Assembly (NCBI GenBank): GCA_029237775.1
Contig: JAQZBR010000002.1
Location: 310,001-374,000, forward strand
Source: Bacteroidota bacterium
Lineage (GTDB): Bacteria; Bacteroidota; Bacteroidia; 2-12-FULL-35-15
Length of the DNA: 64,000 bases
Direction of reading: 5' to 3'
Below the pieces are notes generated by a model. That model was not told the DNA's origin, did no database searches, and was given only the letters and a program-made list of their open reading frames with translations. How positions within the stretch are numbered: position 1 is the stretch's first letter; every line of letters starts with the position of its first letter. The position numbers were made by a program, and so were the translations under genes. This document shows positions 14,824 through 24,596 of this stretch, one piece after another.

Positions 14824-15900
14824 GTGACTAAATTTATACTTAAAAGACTGATGTATGGCTTCCTGGTTTTGCTGGGGGTTATCACTGTTGTATTTCTTCT
14901 TTTTAATGTGCTTCCGGGAGATCCTGCGCGAATGATGCTTGGCCAACGGGCTGACCAGGCTTCCATCGATGCTATCAATAAGGATCTTGGGAGAGATAAG
15001 TCTCTGACTATTCAGTTCGTCATGTATCTGAATGATTTGTCTCCAATATCGGTGCATGATGCCGAAAACAAATCTCATTATCTTTATCTGAGTTCAGATA
15101 AGTATCCTTCATACATCAAACTTTTTTCTGCCGGATCTAAAGTGGTGATCCTCAAATCGCCTTATCTGCGGAGGTCCTACATCACCAAAAGGAGGGTGTC
15201 TGACATTATAAAAGACACAATGCCTGCCACAGTAGTTCTTGCATTTGCCGCAATTCTTTTCGGTTCCTTTTTCGGAATTCTGTTAGGGATCTGGGCAGCG
15301 ATCAAAAAAAATTCCTGGTTCGATAAAGGCTCACTGGTCTTCGCGATCTTCGGAATGGCGCTTCCCTCATTTTTTGTCGGACTTATCATCTCTTGGTTAT
15401 TCGGTTATATACTACGTGATTATACAGGGCTTAATCATCAGGGGTCGCTTTATTATATTGATGATTTCGGAGATCAGAAGCTTGTTTTAAAAAACCTTTT
15501 ATTGCCGACATTAACACTTGGATTAAGACCTCTTGCTATCATTATTCAGTTAACACGTGGATCTTTGCTCGATGTTCTTTCACAGGATTATATCCGGACT
15601 GCAACAGCAAAAGGATTGAGCTTTTACAAGGTAGTGTTTAAGCACGCATTAAAGAACGCTTTAAATCCTGTGATCACTGCAATTTCGGGATGGTTTGCCG
15701 GGTTAATGGCAGGAGCAGTATTCGTGGAAAGAGTATTTAACTGGCGGGGCATCGGAAATGAAGTGGTTGATGCTTTAGAAAAAAACGATCTTCCTGTTGT
15801 AATGGGTGCAACCCTCGTGTTTGCTGTGGTATTTGTTATCATAAACATCACGGTTGATATAATTTATGGTGTGCTGGATCCGCGCGTAAGAGTCCAATAA
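14824..15900 (+). CDS. ABC transporter permease, DppB/OppB type
   Basis: 358-aa inner-membrane permease. The N-terminal helix RLMYGFLVLLGVITVVFLLFNVLPGDPARMMLG is the classic start of peptide/nickel DppB permeases. The EAA-like loop is DYIRTATAKGLSFYKVVFKHALKNALNPVI, the contact to the ATPase. A periplasmic insert of about 90 residues follows the first helix. There is no binding protein, second permease or ATPase gene nearby, so partners must be encoded elsewhere. The start is a GTG codon two bases after the DoxX stop. Confidence 0.92.
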   Translation: MTKFILKRLMYGFLVLLGVITVVFLLFNVLPGDPARMMLGQRADQASIDAINKDLGRDKSLTIQFVMYLNDLSPISVHDAENKSHYLYLSSDKYPSYIKLFSAGSKVVILKSPYLRRSYITKRRVSDIIKDTMPATVVLAFAAILFGSFFGILLGIWAAIKKNSWFDKGSLVFAIFGMALPSFFVGLIISWLFGYILRDYTGLNHQGSLYYIDDFGDQKLVLKNLLLPTLTLGLRPLAIIIQLTRGSLLDVLSQDYIRTATAKGLSFYKVVFKHALKNALNPVITAISGWFAGLMAGAVFVERVFNWRGIGNEVVDALEKNDLPVVMGATLVFAVVFVIINITVDIIYGVLDPRVRVQ

Positions 15901-15922
15901 GGTTGTTTACCTGAAAATTTCA

Positions 15923-16900
15923 ATGAAAAAAAATATTTTATTAGTCATCCTGTCTTTAAGCTTAACAGCTTCAATAAGCTCTCAAACGTCTGGGAAATAC
16001 AACACACTCATAGCTCAGGCTAATTCTCTTTACGAGAACAGATCATACAAACAATCCGCAAAAACATATTCTCAGGCCTTTGCATCAAACAGCTGGAAAG
16101 GCTACCGAGTTGACCGGTACAATGCAGCACGCGCCTGGACGCTGGCAGGGAATAAAGATTCCGCATTCTATCAGCTCTTCAAAGTAGCTGATGCATTCAA
16201 GTATGATAATTATGATTATATAGCGCACGACTCGGTTTTAACTTCTCTCTACAAGGATGAACGTTGGGAAAAACTATTAAGTGCTGTTAAGAAGAATATC
16301 GGGACTGAAGAAGCAAAAATGAATAAAAAACTTCTTCGTTTGATGGACAGTGTTTATCACGATGATCAGGCTTACCGCTTTTTGCAGATCAGTATCGATA
16401 AAGAATACGGTGCGGATTCTGAAAAAGGGAAAGAGATCAGAACTACGATCAGAACAAAAGACTCTATTAATGAGAGTATCGTAACTAATCTGCTTGATAA
16501 TTACGGTTGGCTCAGCACAGAAGTAGTGGGAAGTAATGGCAACGCGACTCTTGCATTAGTCCTTCAACATTCATCCTTCAGCACTCAGAAAAAATATTTG
16601 CCAATGATGAGAGAGGCTGTGAAAAATAAAAAAGCAGATGCTTATGACCTTGCATTGATCGAAGACAAAGTTGCTTTGAAAGAGAAAGGAAAACAGATCT
16701 ACGGGACTTATTTGATTGCCGCTTCAAACAAAAAATATTTTATTGCGCCTATTGAGAATCCGGAACAGGTTGACAAACGCAGAGCTGAACTGAATCTGGT
16801 TAGTATGAACGAATATCTTAAGAACTGGGGGATGCATTGGGATATCAGGAAGTACGAAGAAGATCTTTTACTTCTTCAAAAAGAAAACATTAACTATTAA
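15923..16900 (+). CDS. Exported TPR-like protein, DUF6624-like C-terminus
   Basis: 325 aa with a signal peptide (NILLVILSLSLTASISS). Residues 25-100 look like TPR helices (NSLYENRSYKQSAKTYSQAFAS). The rest matches the pattern of DUF6624: a QAYR start, NYGWLSTEVVGSNGNATLALVLQHS, then AYDLALIEDKVALKEKGKQIYGT. The role is unknown; the protein is likely periplasmic. It belongs to the co-directional tpiA cluster. Confidence 0.75.
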   Translation: MKKNILLVILSLSLTASISSQTSGKYNTLIAQANSLYENRSYKQSAKTYSQAFASNSWKGYRVDRYNAARAWTLAGNKDSAFYQLFKVADAFKYDNYDYIAHDSVLTSLYKDERWEKLLSAVKKNIGTEEAKMNKKLLRLMDSVYHDDQAYRFLQISIDKEYGADSEKGKEIRTTIRTKDSINESIVTNLLDNYGWLSTEVVGSNGNATLALVLQHSSFSTQKKYLPMMREAVKNKKADAYDLALIEDKVALKEKGKQIYGTYLIAASNKKYFIAPIENPEQVDKRRAELNLVSMNEYLKNWGMHWDIRKYEEDLLLLQKENINY

Positions 16901-16920
16901 TAGCTTAAACCACCGTTAAT

Positions 16921-17673
16921 ATGAGAAGAAAGATCGTTGCCGGAAACTGGAAAATGAATAAGGATCTGAAACAGGGATTGGAACTGATAGACGAGATCGT
17001 AAACATGAACTCAGCTGAAGATGTTTTGAAAATAATCGCAACACCCTTCATCCATATCAGCTTAGCGGCAGATAAACTGAAAGATAAAACGGATTTTGCC
17101 GTTGCAGCACAAAATTGTCACCAGTCGAATGCCGGAGCATACACCGGGGAAGTTTCGGCAGAGATGATCCGTTCCACCGGTGCGGCTTATGTGATCATAG
17201 GACATTCAGAAAGAAGAAGTTATTTTAACGAAAGCACTTCTGTTCTTACACAGAAAGTTAATATTGCTTTGGGCAATGATCTTACACCCATCTTTTGCGT
17301 GGGGGAAAGTCTGGACGATCGCAACTCAAATCAGCATCTGGAAGTGGTTCGTCAGCAATTAAAAGAAGCATTGTATCATTTATCGCCTGCTGACTTCTCA
17401 AAATTAATTATTGCATATGAACCGGTTTGGGCGATAGGTACCGGAGTCACTGCTACCAGCCATCAGGCGCAGGGGATGCATAATTTCATCCGTTCAGAGA
17501 TCAATAAAAAGTACGGTAAGGACATCTCAGAAAACACTTCCATACTTTACGGAGGAAGCTGCAATGCTGAAAATGCGCGCGAGTTGTTTTCATGTCTTGA
17601 TGTAGATGGCGGGCTTGTCGGTGGAGCTTCTCTGAAAGCGGCAGATTTTGTGGCAATCGCCAATTCATTTTAA
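16921..17673 (+). CDS. tpiA: Triosephosphate isomerase
   Basis: Glycolytic and gluconeogenic enzyme interconverting dihydroxyacetone phosphate and glyceraldehyde-3-phosphate. The 250-aa TIM barrel has all catalytic residues: Lys11 in GNWKMN, His95 in GHSERR and Glu167 in AYEPVWAIGTG. The phosphate-binding GGSCNAENA and VGGASLKAADF loops follow. Cytosolic homodimer in the family. prmA follows nine bases downstream. Confidence 0.97.
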   Translation: MRRKIVAGNWKMNKDLKQGLELIDEIVNMNSAEDVLKIIATPFIHISLAADKLKDKTDFAVAAQNCHQSNAGAYTGEVSAEMIRSTGAAYVIIGHSERRSYFNESTSVLTQKVNIALGNDLTPIFCVGESLDDRNSNQHLEVVRQQLKEALYHLSPADFSKLIIAYEPVWAIGTGVTATSHQAQGMHNFIRSEINKKYGKDISENTSILYGGSCNAENARELFSCLDVDGGLVGGASLKAADFVAIANSF

Positions 17674-17682
17674 AAACTCATC

Positions 17683-18519
17683 ATGAATTATATTGAATTA
17701 ACTGTTAAGGTTGAACCGAAAGAACAGGGGAGCGATGTGCTCATCGCGCAATTATCCGAACTGGATTTTGAAAGCTTTGTTGAAAATGATGAGGGATTTC
17801 AGGCTTATATCAAAGAAGATCTGTTTGATGAAAGTAAGCTTAACCTAAGCTTGTCGCTGTATGTTGACTTTTTTAAGATTTCTTGTACCAGCAAAATTAT
17901 CCCGCAGCAGAACTGGAATAAGGAATGGGAGAGCAGCTTTCAACCCATTGAAGTGGATGGCAAATGTTATATCCGCGCACCCTTTCATGATCCGAAGGAC
18001 GGTTTTGAATTTGATGTTATTATAGAACCTAAGATGTCGTTTGGAACAGGGCATCACAACACAACACAGCTGATGATCAGTAAGTTGATGAAGCTGGATG
18101 TTAAAAATAAATCATTGCTGGATATGGGATGCGGTACCGGGGTTTTGGCCATTGTGGCGTCAATGATGGACGCTGATCCGATAACGGCTATTGATATTGA
18201 CGACTGGAGTTATGAAAACACTGTTGAAAATTTGTCCAGGAATAATATCAACAATGTCCTTGTTCATAAAGGGGATGCTCAAATTTTGCAAAAAAAAGTT
18301 TTTCATACTATATTAGCGAATATCAATAAAAATGTACTGCTGGCCGATTTGCCCGTGTATGTTCAGTCGCTCGAAAAAGCAGGAAACCTGATTTTAAGCG
18401 GCTTCTTTGAAACAGATATCACAGAACTGAAATTCAAAGCTACTGAACTCGGATTAAAATTTGAAGACAAAGCTGTAAGTGAGCAATGGACCATGCTGCA
18501 TTTTATTAAACCCGCTTAA
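17683..18519 (+). CDS. prmA: Ribosomal protein L11 methyltransferase
   Basis: SAM-dependent enzyme that methylates ribosomal protein L11. The 278-aa protein has an N-terminal substrate-recognition region including NWNKEWESSFQPIEV and the family mark MSFGTGHHNTTQLM. Rossmann motif I is LDMGCGTGVLAI (about residue 147), and ILANINKNVLL provides the NPPY-equivalent region typical of PrmA. It lies between tpiA and the giant exported protein gene, with short gaps. Confidence 0.95.
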   Translation: MNYIELTVKVEPKEQGSDVLIAQLSELDFESFVENDEGFQAYIKEDLFDESKLNLSLSLYVDFFKISCTSKIIPQQNWNKEWESSFQPIEVDGKCYIRAPFHDPKDGFEFDVIIEPKMSFGTGHHNTTQLMISKLMKLDVKNKSLLDMGCGTGVLAIVASMMDADPITAIDIDDWSYENTVENLSRNNINNVLVHKGDAQILQKKVFHTILANINKNVLLADLPVYVQSLEKAGNLILSGFFETDITELKFKATELGLKFEDKAVSEQWTMLHFIKPA

Positions 18520-18525
18520 TACCAC

Positions 18526-21500
18526 ATGAAAAAAATAAGCATTCTTTTTTTACTTTTTACAGGCCTTCTCTTTTCTCATAAAGCATCCGCACAGGTAAAT
18601 CCGATAAAACAATTTTCAGAAGATCCGGTTAAGTTTCTGGAAGAGATCAAAATCATGTTTGAAGCAACAAACATGGATAAGAAGGAAATCAGGGATTACA
18701 TGGAGGCCTTCACGCTTGTCTGGAACAGTCCGGAATACACTCAGACATTAAAAAAAGCTACGTACGACTGCTGTAATCTGATGGTGAAAAGGAAGATAAG
18801 GATCTTGCCTGAATTTAAAAGCTATCTTAATTCAGTTCAGAATTTTGCAAAATCAAAGCAAAGTGAAGATCACTTTCTCAGCTGGCAGGAATGTATCAAT
18901 AAGATCCTGAATGCAAAGATCCTGAAAAACTATTCCGATTATCTGTTGATGAGCGAGAACCTCTTTGCCACTAACACTTTCTATAAAACCGCTGTTGTTG
19001 AATTTGCTTCTAATAATAACAAATACATTTTTGAATACGACAGCATTCCCAAGGTTATTTTTCCAAGTTTAAATCTTCGCTACTTTAATAATCAGAACGA
19101 TAGCGGAGTTGTTTACAACACACGCGGTGTTTATTATCCTTACAAAGGGATCTTTATTGGCGAAACCGGAAAAGTAAACTGGGTGCGTGCCGGACTTGAT
19201 GAAAACACGGTTTGGGCGGAGCTTAAGAAATATCAGATTACATTAAAGACAAGCGGATTCACTGCTGATTCCGTTGTTTTTTACAACAAGAATTATTTTC
19301 AGAAACCATTAATTGGCCAATTAGTTGAAAAGGTCGTTTCAGAAAAGGAGGGGAATATTTCATATCCGCGATTTGATTCCTACAGCAAACGAATGTTGAT
19401 CCCAAATATCACCAAGGATGTTGATTATGATGGCGGATTTCTTCAGCGGGGCCCAAAGTTCCTTGGATCGGGTAATAAGGAGGAAGATGCTAAGTTACTT
19501 TTTAAACGAGATGGTAAGGTTGTGATGATTGTTGGTGCAAAGCTGATTGGTGTAACCAAAGAAAAACTCACGGCAGAAACTGCTAATATTAAAATCTTTT
19601 TCGATAAAGACTCAGTAACCCACCCTAGTGTCAACTTTAAGTTTATGATCGCGGACAGAAGCCTTTCTTTGGTTCGTAATAATGACGGGGTTTCCAGGTC
19701 ACCTTTCCTGAATTCATTTCATATGGTCGACATGTACTTTGAGGAGCTTGCATGGAGGATCGATGATCCGAAAATAGATCTTAGAATGCTTGTGGGTAAT
19801 TCGCAGGAAGACGCTCTTTTTGAATCATCAAATTATTTCAGAAGTGAAAGATATGAGTCGGTGCAAGGTATCGACCCTGTTAATCCGCTTTATCAAATGA
19901 GAGAATTTGTGATGAAAAAGAACGGTGAAAGCAGAAACTTCACCGGTGCTGAATATGCCAAGTATATCCGCTTTGGGTTGAAAGATGTTCAGCCTATGCT
20001 GGTTCGCCTGTCAGCTCAGGGTTTCATTATCTATGACATTGAAGACGATGAAGTGACAGTGAACGAAAAGCTCTTTACCTACATTTCTGCAAAAGCCGGA
20101 CATGTGGATAACGATGTGATCCAGTTTCCTTCTGTGATGCGAAATGCAAGTAATGCCAGCATAAATCTGTTAAATTACGACATGACGATTTTCGGTGTAA
20201 AGCAGGTCTACATGAGTGATTCACAGAATGTGGTTATTTATCCCTCGGAAAGAAAGATCATACTTAAAAAGAACCGTGACTTCACATTTGGAGGAGTTGT
20301 TCATGCCGGTAGGTTTGATTTTTTCGGTAAGGAATTCTCATTTAATTATAATAAGTTCATTATTAACCTGACCAACGTTGATTCATTGCGTTTGATGGTG
20401 AAATCGCGTGAACCTGATGCTTATGGAGAATATCCACTCGTGAAAGTCAAAACAGTTGTAGAGCATATTAACGGAACCCTTGAGATTGATAACCCTGCCA
20501 ACAAATCAGGCCGAAAACCATTTCCTCAGTATCCGATCTTTAACAGCCTTAAAGAATCTTTCACTTATTATGATAAGAAGGAGATTCAGAATAAGAAATA
20601 TCCTAAAGAAAAATTCTATTTCCATCTTGAGCCTTTCGTGATAGACAGTTTGGATAACTTCTCCAATGAAGGTCTGAACTTTAAAGGAGAAATGGTGAGT
20701 GCCGGGATATTTCCTGTTTTTAAAGAATCGCTCACTTTACAGTCCGATTACTCACTTGGATTTATCACACAAGCACCGGCAGCCGGATATCCGCTTTACG
20801 GAGGGAAAGGTACCTATAATGCTGCTGTTAAGTTAAGTCATCAGGGATTAAGAGGAGATGGTTCTATAAATTATGTTACTTCGGTCACACGATCCAAGGA
20901 TTTCATCTTTTTCCCGGATTCCACTAATGCGATAGCCCAGACGTTTGATGTAAATCAGCAAAAAACAAAACCGGAATTCCCTCAGGTTCATGGAGATAGT
21001 GTGAAGATGCACTGGGTGCCGCAAAAGGATGTAATGCTTGTTCAGAATAGTAAGGTTAAAAAATTCCAATCTTATAATGGTCAGGCACAATTTGATGGCT
21101 GGCTGTCACTAACTCCTAAACAACTTTTCGGACACGGAACAGCAGATTTCTCCAATGCTAAAATGGATGCAAAGCTTATTAAGTTCAGATCGAATGCATT
21201 TGATTCCGACACGGCTAATTTCAGCTTGAAAGCGCTTGATCTTGCCGGGATTGCATTTGCAACAGATAACGTAAATGCAAAAGTGGATTTCGATAAACGA
21301 TTTGGTGAATTTAAATCAAACGGAAAAGGATCCATTGTAAAGTTCCCTGTAAACCAGTACATCTGTTTCATGGATAACTTTAAGTGGTTCATGGATGAGA
21401 ATAATATTGAGTTAGGTTCAAGCAAAGCAGGACAGAAGGCAGCGAATGAAGATCTTGATCTTAGCGGTCCGCAATTTATCTCGGTGCATCCAAAACAGGA

Positions 21501-23004
21501 TTCACTTGCTTTCTATTCTCCTTCTGCTAAATACGATCTGAAGAAATATGTGATCACCGCCAAAGAGGTTAAATACATCAATGTTGCTGATGCGAGGATC
21601 TATCCTGACAAAGGGGATGTCATCATCGATAAGGATGCAGTTATGCGGACGTTCACTAATTCCAAGATCATCGCCAATGCAATTACAAAGTATCACAGCT
21701 TATACAATTGTACGGTAAATGTTTTCGCAAGAAAGAGCTATGCCGGTTCAGGCTATTATGATTATGTGGATGAGATCAAAACGAAACAGACATTCTATTT
21801 CAGTAATGTCAGCGTTGATACTACATTCCAGACATATGCTGAAACCGATATTCCGGATTCAAGTAAGTTCCGTTTAAGTCCGAATTTTGAGTACAAAGGG
21901 AAAGTGAAACTTAAAGCAACAAATCAGTTCCTTGTGTTTGATGGAGCTGCAAGGATATCTCATGATTGTGCCGCAATTCCTAAAGTATGGTTCAAATTTG
22001 AATCGGAGGTTAACCCGAACAATATTTATATTCCTGTAGGAAAAGATCCGAAAGATATTGCCGGTAAACCTCTGGCTGCATCTTTAATGGTAACAACAGA
22101 CTCAACACATTTCTATTCCGCATTCCTATCTCCTAAAGAGTCTACGAATGATCCCCATGTTCTTCCGGCTGCAGGATTCCTGTTCTTCGATAAAGGCACA
22201 CGTGAATACAGGATCTCCAATAAAGAAAAGCTGGTAGAAAGGTCTTTACCGGGAAATTATCTGAGCTTAAACACGGCACAGTGTAAAGTGTATGGAGAAG
22301 GTAAGATCGATCTGGGAGGTGATTTCGGCCAGGTGAAATTAGAGTCCTATGGAAGTGCCGTTCATTTCCTGATACCTGATTCAGTAACCTTCGACATGTT
22401 GCTTACACTGGATTTCTTTTTTGATGACGGAGCTCTGGATAAAATGTCGGACGCGCTTGTCACTTCAGCAGACCTGAAACCAACAGATTTTTCAAGGCCC
22501 GTATTTGAAAAAGGGATGCGTGAAATGTTAGGAAAGGAGCAGGCTGATAAGTTGATCTCTCAGTTGAACCTATACGGTTCTTACAAAAAGTTCCCGGATG
22601 AGCTGAAGAAGACAATTTTCTTCACCGACTTAAAATTAAAATGGAATAAGGATACACGTTCTTATACATCCAACGGTAAGATCGGAATTGGAAACATGGG
22701 TAAGACCCAGATCAATAAATATGTTGATGGAAGGGTAGAGCTCGTGAAGAAACGCGGTGGTGACATCTTAAATGTTTATCTGGAGATCGATCCGAATAAC
22801 TGGTACTATTTCAATTATACAAGAGGAACAATGCTGGCAGTTTCTTCCAATGAGGCCTTCAATACGGCCATAAAGGAGCTTAAACAAGAGAAGCGCGAGA
22901 AAGCAGGGGATAAAGACAAAAAAGAGCCGAACTATTATTTTAATGTTTGTCCGCCAAGCAAAAAAACTCAGTTCCTCCGTAAAACGCAAAGCGCAGAAGA
23001 ATAA
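18526..23004 (+). CDS. Very large exported protein of unknown function (1492 aa)
   Basis: Begins with a signal peptide (ISILFLLFTGLLFSHKASAQ), so it is exported. The first 130 residues are helical (KFLEEIKIMFEATNMDKKEIRDYMEAF). The remainder looks beta-rich, with recurring strand patterns such as GTADFSNAKMDAKLIKFRSNAFDSDTANFSLKAL and AKYDLKKYVITAKEVKYINVADARIYPDKG. These strand ladders resemble OstA/LptA- or AsmA-like layouts, but this is an inference from look alone. The end is basic and hydrophilic with no T9SS sorting domain. It is flanked by prmA and plsY with gaps of six and five bases. I do not recognise the family. Confidence 0.85.
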   Translation: MKKISILFLLFTGLLFSHKASAQVNPIKQFSEDPVKFLEEIKIMFEATNMDKKEIRDYMEAFTLVWNSPEYTQTLKKATYDCCNLMVKRKIRILPEFKSYLNSVQNFAKSKQSEDHFLSWQECINKILNAKILKNYSDYLLMSENLFATNTFYKTAVVEFASNNNKYIFEYDSIPKVIFPSLNLRYFNNQNDSGVVYNTRGVYYPYKGIFIGETGKVNWVRAGLDENTVWAELKKYQITLKTSGFTADSVVFYNKNYFQKPLIGQLVEKVVSEKEGNISYPRFDSYSKRMLIPNITKDVDYDGGFLQRGPKFLGSGNKEEDAKLLFKRDGKVVMIVGAKLIGVTKEKLTAETANIKIFFDKDSVTHPSVNFKFMIADRSLSLVRNNDGVSRSPFLNSFHMVDMYFEELAWRIDDPKIDLRMLVGNSQEDALFESSNYFRSERYESVQGIDPVNPLYQMREFVMKKNGESRNFTGAEYAKYIRFGLKDVQPMLVRLSAQGFIIYDIEDDEVTVNEKLFTYISAKAGHVDNDVIQFPSVMRNASNASINLLNYDMTIFGVKQVYMSDSQNVVIYPSERKIILKKNRDFTFGGVVHAGRFDFFGKEFSFNYNKFIINLTNVDSLRLMVKSREPDAYGEYPLVKVKTVVEHINGTLEIDNPANKSGRKPFPQYPIFNSLKESFTYYDKKEIQNKKYPKEKFYFHLEPFVIDSLDNFSNEGLNFKGEMVSAGIFPVFKESLTLQSDYSLGFITQAPAAGYPLYGGKGTYNAAVKLSHQGLRGDGSINYVTSVTRSKDFIFFPDSTNAIAQTFDVNQQKTKPEFPQVHGDSVKMHWVPQKDVMLVQNSKVKKFQSYNGQAQFDGWLSLTPKQLFGHGTADFSNAKMDAKLIKFRSNAFDSDTANFSLKALDLAGIAFATDNVNAKVDFDKRFGEFKSNGKGSIVKFPVNQYICFMDNFKWFMDENNIELGSSKAGQKAANEDLDLSGPQFISVHPKQDSLAFYSPSAKYDLKKYVITAKEVKYINVADARIYPDKGDVIIDKDAVMRTFTNSKIIANAITKYHSLYNCTVNVFARKSYAGSGYYDYVDEIKTKQTFYFSNVSVDTTFQTYAETDIPDSSKFRLSPNFEYKGKVKLKATNQFLVFDGAARISHDCAAIPKVWFKFESEVNPNNIYIPVGKDPKDIAGKPLAASLMVTTDSTHFYSAFLSPKESTNDPHVLPAAGFLFFDKGTREYRISNKEKLVERSLPGNYLSLNTAQCKVYGEGKIDLGGDFGQVKLESYGSAVHFLIPDSVTFDMLLTLDFFFDDGALDKMSDALVTSADLKPTDFSRPVFEKGMREMLGKEQADKLISQLNLYGSYKKFPDELKKTIFFTDLKLKWNKDTRSYTSNGKIGIGNMGKTQINKYVDGRVELVKKRGGDILNVYLEIDPNNWYYFNYTRGTMLAVSSNEAFNTAIKELKQEKREKAGDKDKKEPNYYFNVCPPSKKTQFLRKTQSAEE

Positions 23005-23009
23005 AGAAA

Positions 23010-23666
23010 TTGATTTCGCCATTACACATAGCATTGTTGATTGGAGCCTACTTATTAGGCTCCATCCCGACTGCCGTATGGATAGGTAAATATTTTTACA
23101 GGATCGATGTTCGCGAATACGGAAGCGGAAACGCAGGTGCAACAAATACATTCAGGGTTCTGGGAAAAAAAGCCGGAATACCCGTACTGATGATCGATGT
23201 ATTAAAAGGGTTTGGCGCAGTGAGCCTTGCACATATCAGTAATTACACACCGCACAGCAATCAGTTCATAAATCTTCAGCTGGTGTTGGGAATTGCCTCA
23301 TTAATAGGCCATATCTTTCCAATCTTCGCTTCTTTCAGAGGTGGCAAGGGAATTGCCACATTGCTTGGAATTGTTCTCGCTGTTCACTTACCCGCAGCCC
23401 TGATCGCGATCGGGATCTTTATAATAATACTTCTCATAACCAGTTATGTTTCCCTGAGTTCGATGTCGGCTGCGGTCCTGTTTCCATTTATAATGGTAGG
23501 GATCTTTAAAGAAACAGTCCCTGCACTTATTATTTTTTCAATACTTATCGCGATCATGGTCCTTATCACACATCAGAAGAACATTGAACGACTGCTACGG
23601 AGAGAAGAGTCAAAGGCGAAGATCATCAAGAAAAAGACAAAAAAAGAAGCTCCTTCAGATGTATGA
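23010..23666 (+). CDS. plsY: Acyl-phosphate:glycerol-3-phosphate acyltransferase
   Basis: 218-aa integral membrane enzyme that makes lysophosphatidate from acyl-phosphate and glycerol-3-phosphate, the first acylation in phospholipid synthesis. The three PlsY motifs are present: GSIPTAVWIGK near the N-terminus, GSGNAGATNTFRVLGKKAG, and FRGGKGIAT. Later motif and helices (SYVSLSSMSAA) follow. The start is a TTG codon, five bases after the preceding stop; no ATG in frame lies before the first membrane helix. The C-terminal basic tail (KAKIIKKKTKKEAPSDV) extends past the usual end. Confidence 0.94.
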   Translation: MISPLHIALLIGAYLLGSIPTAVWIGKYFYRIDVREYGSGNAGATNTFRVLGKKAGIPVLMIDVLKGFGAVSLAHISNYTPHSNQFINLQLVLGIASLIGHIFPIFASFRGGKGIATLLGIVLAVHLPAALIAIGIFIIILLITSYVSLSSMSAAVLFPFIMVGIFKETVPALIIFSILIAIMVLITHQKNIERLLRREESKAKIIKKKTKKEAPSDV

Positions 23667-23741
23667 TTGCAAGATCTTACGCGTTATCCCTTTAACTTTA
23701 TTTGGCATTTTTCTTTCTGCCTAACAATTACATTTGTTTAA

Positions 23742-24518
23742 ATGATCAACAGGCAGCACTATAGAATAACGGACTTCAGGACTTTATCCCTGTGTTTCGT
23801 ATTTATCCTGCTCCATGTTTTCACACATGGCCTTCATGCACAGAGTACGATAAAAATTTCCGGACAGGTGTATGACAAAGAGAATCGCTTTCTTCCATTG
23901 CCTAAGGTTGCCGTCATTAACAAGCGGACAAATACAGGCGTGTATGCTGATGCTGAAGGAAAATTTTCAGTCAGCGGATTACAAAGCGACACCTTGCTTT
24001 TTTCCGTAATAGGTTATAATTCTAAAAAGGTTTGCCTGAAAGATTCCATTATTAAGCCACAGTATCATATTGAAATCGAAATGAGCAAGCTTCATTACAC
24101 ACTTAAAGAAGTAAGTGTTTTTGGCACGCGCTCACTTGCGGATATTGATAAGGATATTGCAAAGCTTGATTCAACAAGAAGAGCAAGATACTATCGTGAA
24201 ATAAATGGAATTGAAAGTCCGATCACTTATTTGTATGAGCGGTTCAGCAAGTTTGGCAAATCGAAGCAGAAGGTGGCAGAGTGGGAGAATGAAGATCTGA
24301 AGAAAGATATCTTAAAAGACCTCTTTAGATTATATGTCAAGAACGAGATCATCGAACTTAGCGAAGAAGAGTTTGAAGCCTTTATATTATACTGTAATTT
24401 GAGCGAAGAGTTTATCAAGACGGCTTCTCAATTTGAGCTCGTTATGGCGATCAAAGGAAAGTATGAAGCATTCAATGCTTCCAAGGATTATTACAATCCG
24501 CATGAAAAGCGATGGTAA
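23742..24518 (+). CDS. Exported protein with carboxypeptidase-regulatory-like domain
   Basis: 258 aa with a signal peptide (LSLCFVFILLHVFTHGLHAQ). Residues 35-115 form a CarboxypepD_reg-like beta-sandwich (ISGQVYDKENRFLPLPKVAVINKRTNTGVYADAEGKFSVSG), the unit often found at the N-terminus of TonB-dependent receptors. Here it is followed not by a barrel but by a helical acidic region of about 120 residues. Free-standing proteins like this are frequent in Bacteroidota and have no assigned role. TACATTTG (23728-23735) is its likely promoter box. Confidence 0.82.
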   Translation: MINRQHYRITDFRTLSLCFVFILLHVFTHGLHAQSTIKISGQVYDKENRFLPLPKVAVINKRTNTGVYADAEGKFSVSGLQSDTLLFSVIGYNSKKVCLKDSIIKPQYHIEIEMSKLHYTLKEVSVFGTRSLADIDKDIAKLDSTRRARYYREINGIESPITYLYERFSKFGKSKQKVAEWENEDLKKDILKDLFRLYVKNEIIELSEEEFEAFILYCNLSEEFIKTASQFELVMAIKGKYEAFNASKDYYNPHEKRW

Positions 24519-24596
24519 GGTTTATAGATCCGAAACCTTAGATTGCTGTCTTTTTTGATATTATAAAAAAACGCGAAATAATACTTTGGCGTTTTT

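Noticed and set aside
24540-24596. Terminator before comEC
   Set aside because: AAAAACGC/GCGTTTTT can pair, but the loop is long and it runs into the start codon.
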